IMG/VR virus record: IMGVR_UViG_3300018422_000003
Coordinates: 1 to 64,000 of that record
Direction: 5' to 3' (one strand)
DNA length: 64,000 nucleotides
DNA from: a virus
The stretch's first letter is position 1; each line of letters begins with the position of its first letter. Shown here in pieces: positions 61,773 through 64,000 of this stretch. A program made the position numbers and the translations under genes. The notes below the pieces were generated by a model that searched no databases, was not told the DNA's origin, and was given only the letters and a program-made list of their open reading frames with translations.

Positions 61773-62018
61773 ATGACGGTCGAACCAATTGAGCCGGGCG
61801 CGCTTATCGAGAAGGTGAACTCCGATCCGGGCGACCTCAATCCTGACGGCGCGCGCGGCACCGTGGTGGAGCGCCTTGGTCCATTGCCGGCGGGGACGAT
61901 TTTACCGGACGGTACTGACGCCTCCGGTCACTACGGTTATTTCGTGAAATGGGCGTGCCTGCCGGACCTTGCTGTATTTGTGTCAGGCCCGCGCATTCGC
62001 ATCGTGAGGCCCATGTGA
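61773..62018 (+). CDS. Hypothetical small beta-barrel-like protein
   Basis: 81 residues. MTVEPIEPGALIEKVNSDPG then GARGTVVERLGPLPAGTILP and YFVKWACLPDLAVFVSGPRI: strand-rich, SH3- or KOW-like. No family recognised. GTGA overlap with the Lar-like gene. Confidence 0.5.
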   Translation: MTVEPIEPGALIEKVNSDPGDLNPDGARGTVVERLGPLPAGTILPDGTDASGHYGYFVKWACLPDLAVFVSGPRIRIVRPM

Positions 62019-62248
62019 AGAAGCGAGTCGTTATGATCCGGCGCCCCGCTGCCGTCGTCTTGAGCCCGTGCCCTTTTTGCGGCGCTGACGCAAATCCGCC
62101 TGAGAACATCGGGTCGTCAGGCCGCGGGGCAAGGTGGTCGATTATGTGCAGTCAGGTCTGCGTGGCCATGATCCGCAAGACGCGGGCCTGGGTGATTCAG
62201 GACTGGAACCGCCGCGCCGGGGACGATTTCGTGAGGCCACCAGCATGA
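62015..62248 (+). CDS. Lar-like restriction alleviation protein
   Basis: 77 residues from GTG 62015 (GTGA overlap). SPCPFCGADANPPENIG, then MCSQVCVAMI and VIQDWNRRAG match the Lar family zinc ribbon: CPFCG, a second CxxxC pair, and the WNRR signature at the end. In Rac and other prophages Lar modulates type I restriction; this copy may therefore protect phage DNA. The second pair has one extra residue (CSQVC), so metal binding may differ. Confidence 0.65.
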   Translation: MKKRVVMIRRPAAVVLSPCPFCGADANPPENIGSSGRGARWSIMCSQVCVAMIRKTRAWVIQDWNRRAGDDFVRPPA

Positions 62249-62577
62249 ACAACGAAGACGTCAGGCGCGCAATGATCGCGCATTTCGGCGCCGCGCGGGC
62301 CGCTGAGCTGTTCGCCGCGATGGAGGCCAACCCGCCGGGACATTGGATGCATGAAGCGTCAGGCGTGCTCCGTCCCGTCATCGAGGCCTATCTGTACGGC
62401 CGCGTCATGAACGACGCGGAAATCAGTATCATGCGGCGTTACTTATATCAGTGGATGACGCGCGGAACTTGGGACGCGCCCGCTGAGCTGACCGACTCAA
62501 TCAAGGACATTCGCACGCGCGAGGATTTGGACGGCTGGCTGCACAAGGCCCTCGATCTTGGGATCGATCCGTTATGA
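62245..62577 (+). CDS. Hypothetical helical protein
   Basis: 110 residues from ATG 62245 (CATGA overlap). AMIAHFGAARAAELFAAMEA, then GRVMNDAEISIMRRYLYQWM and LTDSIKDIRTREDLDGWLHK; helices with a conserved W. No family recognised. Overlaps its neighbour on the right by 4 bp. Confidence 0.5.
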   Translation: MNNEDVRRAMIAHFGAARAAELFAAMEANPPGHWMHEASGVLRPVIEAYLYGRVMNDAEISIMRRYLYQWMTRGTWDAPAELTDSIKDIRTREDLDGWLHKALDLGIDPL

Positions 62578-62771
62578 GCGCGGACACGTTCGCGCGTAAT
62601 TTGGTAAAGCGGTTTAGGGAGGAAACGGGCCTGCACTCGTGTTTCTTTGGCCATCGGGATGAAGACACAGGCCACTATGTCCGCTGTGAATCTTGCGTGC
62701 TGAAGGACGCGCAGGAGGACGCGTGGCTGATTGCGGCCGTCACGAAACTCCTCGTCGAGGGGAATCCATGA
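62574..62771 (+). CDS. Small cysteine-pair protein
   Basis: 65 residues. ARNLVKRFREETGLHSCFFG then HYVRCESCVLKDAQEDAWLI with three cysteines and two histidines; one zinc site is possible. Two 4-bp overlaps place it firmly in the operon. Role unknown. Confidence 0.5.
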   Translation: MSADTFARNLVKRFREETGLHSCFFGHRDEDTGHYVRCESCVLKDAQEDAWLIAAVTKLLVEGNP

Positions 62772-63295
62772 GCGCCTCGCCCGCGTTTGTTTGGAGCACT
62801 CTCGATTTACACGCCGCGCTGGAGGAGCGCCGCGCGATCCGGAAGGCCTGCCGGTTCTGTCAGCGCCGAAACGCCAAGGCGCTTTGCGATTGGCCGGTCG
62901 AGAGAGCGCGCCCGGTCAAAGTTGAGGAGCTGCAGAACGGCGATCATGTGCTCAGCGAGCTGGCGCGCAGGCGCTGCCGCGTGATCGCGCCGCAGGAGTT
63001 TGTCCGCACCGACCGCCCGACCGGCTATTGGATGTACTGGCTGGAATTTCCGGGCCGCGGGAAAATCTCGGATCTCGAGTTGAGCAAGGAAACGCGCACT
63101 TGCGTCGGCGAGAACCAGAGCAGCCGGGTTTTCCAGTACCTGAAGCCAAAAGGGTTTGTATTGCAAACGTTCCGGCCTGCTACCTGCGACGCGCCGTGCT
63201 GTTTCGCCTGCCGCCGGCATGTCGGCCCGGGCCGGGATTATTGCCGCGAGCACTGGTGCTCCTGGGAGACTGCCGGGCCGGGCCTGAGCTTATGA
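62768..63295 (+). CDS. Cysteine-rich zinc-finger protein
   Basis: 175 residues. ACRFCQRRNAKALC near 28-41 and TCDAPCCFACRRHVGP with YCREHWC near 150-168: two clusters of cysteine and histidine. The middle (NGDHVLSELARRRCRVIAPQ, LEFPGRGKISDLELSKETRT) is an alpha/beta linker. It overlaps neighbours by 4 bp on both sides. A DNA- or RNA-binding role is inferred. Confidence 0.5.
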   Translation: MSASPAFVWSTLDLHAALEERRAIRKACRFCQRRNAKALCDWPVERARPVKVEELQNGDHVLSELARRRCRVIAPQEFVRTDRPTGYWMYWLEFPGRGKISDLELSKETRTCVGENQSSRVFQYLKPKGFVLQTFRPATCDAPCCFACRRHVGPGRDYCREHWCSWETAGPGLSL

Positions 63296-63825
63296 AAGTG
63301 GACGACGAGTACCTCATGCTGGAGTGGCGCCGCATCCGCCGCAATCATGCGGTGACCCTGAGCCTTTGGTTCACGACTATTGTGCTCGCGTTCGTGGCGG
63401 CCGCCGTGTTAGGCGTGGTGTTTTGGGTCGATCCGGGCTGGGTGGTAGGTCTGTGCTGCTTGTTGGAATATCTATACTTTCTGCCATGCGCTCGTGAAGT
63501 TTCGACAGCGCAAACGGGAGTGGGGCCTATGAGCTACATTCCGGTCCTGCGCAACGGCCGCCTGTACGTGTGCGCCGAGATGTGCAGCACGTGTGTATTC
63601 CGCCCGGGTAACCTCATGCAGCTTCACAGGGGCCGCGTCGCCGGGATGGTGAGAGGCGCGGTCAAAAACGAGAGCTGCATTCCGTGCCACCATCATGCGT
63701 ACACGGAGACGCCAGCGGTATGCCGGGGCTTCTTTGATTTGCATCCGACGCAGCCGCTTCAGGTGCTGAGCCGCCTCGGGCTGGTGACGTACGTGGACGC
63801 GGAAACGGGGGAGGACATCGCGTGA
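63292..63825 (+). CDS. Membrane protein fused to a CxxC-FRPGN domain
   Basis: 177 residues from ATG 63292. Two membrane segments (about 23-45 WFTTIVLAFVAAAVLGVVFW, and VVGLCCLLEYLYFLPC) are followed by MSYIPVLRNGRLYVCAEMCS then TCVFRPGNLMQLHRGRVAGM, a domain usually found alone in phages and actinobacteria; cysteines and CHHHAYTET and CRGFFDLHP complete its zinc site. An in-frame ATG at 63529 with GGGAGTGGGG upstream could make the soluble domain alone, so two forms are possible. Confidence 0.55.
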   Translation: MKVDDEYLMLEWRRIRRNHAVTLSLWFTTIVLAFVAAAVLGVVFWVDPGWVVGLCCLLEYLYFLPCAREVSTAQTGVGPMSYIPVLRNGRLYVCAEMCSTCVFRPGNLMQLHRGRVAGMVRGAVKNESCIPCHHHAYTETPAVCRGFFDLHPTQPLQVLSRLGLVTYVDAETGEDIA

Positions 63826-64000
63826 TCAGCTCCGGGCTTTGCCTGTACTGCTCAGAGCCGATCGTCGAAGGTGAGCCGCTGGGCGACGTGAGCAACGGAA
63901 CAGTGCATCGAGAATGCCTGATCCGCATGACGGCCGGAAGCCTCGGCCATCAGCAGCAAAAGTGCTCGTGCTTCGGAGGGCAGGAGGAAGATCCGCCGGG
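63822..64000 (+). CDS. Small zinc protein, cut by the window edge
   Basis: 59 residues before the window end, from GTG in a GTGA overlap. LCLYCSEPIVEGEPLG and VHRECLIRMTAGSLGHQQQK then CSCFGG match a type of short phage/actinobacterial zinc-ribbon protein (CxxC, HREC, GSLGHQ, CxC). The 3' end is not in the window. Function unknown. Confidence 0.6.
   Translation, partial: MISSGLCLYCSEPIVEGEPLGDVSNGTVHRECLIRMTAGSLGHQQQKCSCFGGQEEDPP

Overview
The window is a GC-rich, gene-dense phage or prophage region that encodes almost a complete siphovirus-type virion. Recognisable parts are the terminase large subunit, portal, a MuF-type head protein, scaffold, a P22-coat-like capsid protein, connectors, major tail protein, a frameshifted tail chaperone, a tape measure of about 1,100 residues, a tail hub, fibres and a GH24 endolysin. 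I see no tRNA, rRNA, CRISPR array, integrase or attachment site, so lifestyle and host cannot be fixed. Several Sec-type signal peptides, a PEP-CTERM-like tail and the gene style are compatible with an acidobacterial host, but that is inference. Both window edges cut genes, so this is an internal piece of a larger genome.

Layout. Bases 1-2244 (minus) hold a ParB-like protein, a sigma-70-like protein with a zinc ribbon, an HNH protein and a hypothetical. Bases 2654-9660 (plus) hold a recombination module (SMC/RecF-like ATPase, zinc protein, RecT, Cas4-like nuclease) and then a replication initiator gene with iterons inside its own coding sequence. Bases 9650-10443 (minus) hold two small genes. 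Bases 10581-12450 (plus) hold basic proteins and a VRR-NUC nuclease. Bases 12365-14181 (minus) are a coupled operon with a double-HTH protein, an HNH nuclease and small proteins. Bases 14294-18675 (plus) are about a dozen small genes. Bases 18743-56134 (minus) are the late region, in transcription order terminase, fibre and lysis genes, portal, metalloprotease, MuF, three exported proteins, scaffold, capsid, connectors and tail. Plus-strand cargo genes interrupt it at 20519, 51270 and 54261. Bases 56238-64000 (plus) are a dense operon of about twenty small genes, many with zinc-binding cysteine clusters.

Regulation is unusually readable. Five plus-strand promoters share a TTGACA-like -35, a 17-bp spacer and a CANANT -10. 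Four of them have a palindrome (TGACAGATT...AATCTGTCA type) over the spacer, which looks like an operator; two of these start transcription at the start codon (leaderless). Several other leaders carry a hairpin whose loop is TTGGGAAG while the stem sequence varies, followed by an AAAGGGGGA ribosome-binding motif. With the phage sigma-like factor and the double-HTH protein, this looks like a dedicated regulon.

Most notable for follow-up: the 1,504-residue MuF protein with a PI3/4-kinase-like domain and a possible ADP-ribosyltransferase-like end; three consecutive signal-peptide proteins inside the head module; the TTGGGAAG hairpin family; the shared-operator promoters; a -1 frameshift site (CCCAAAA) in the tail chaperone genes; and a peptide of about 20 residues shared by two otherwise unrelated small proteins.
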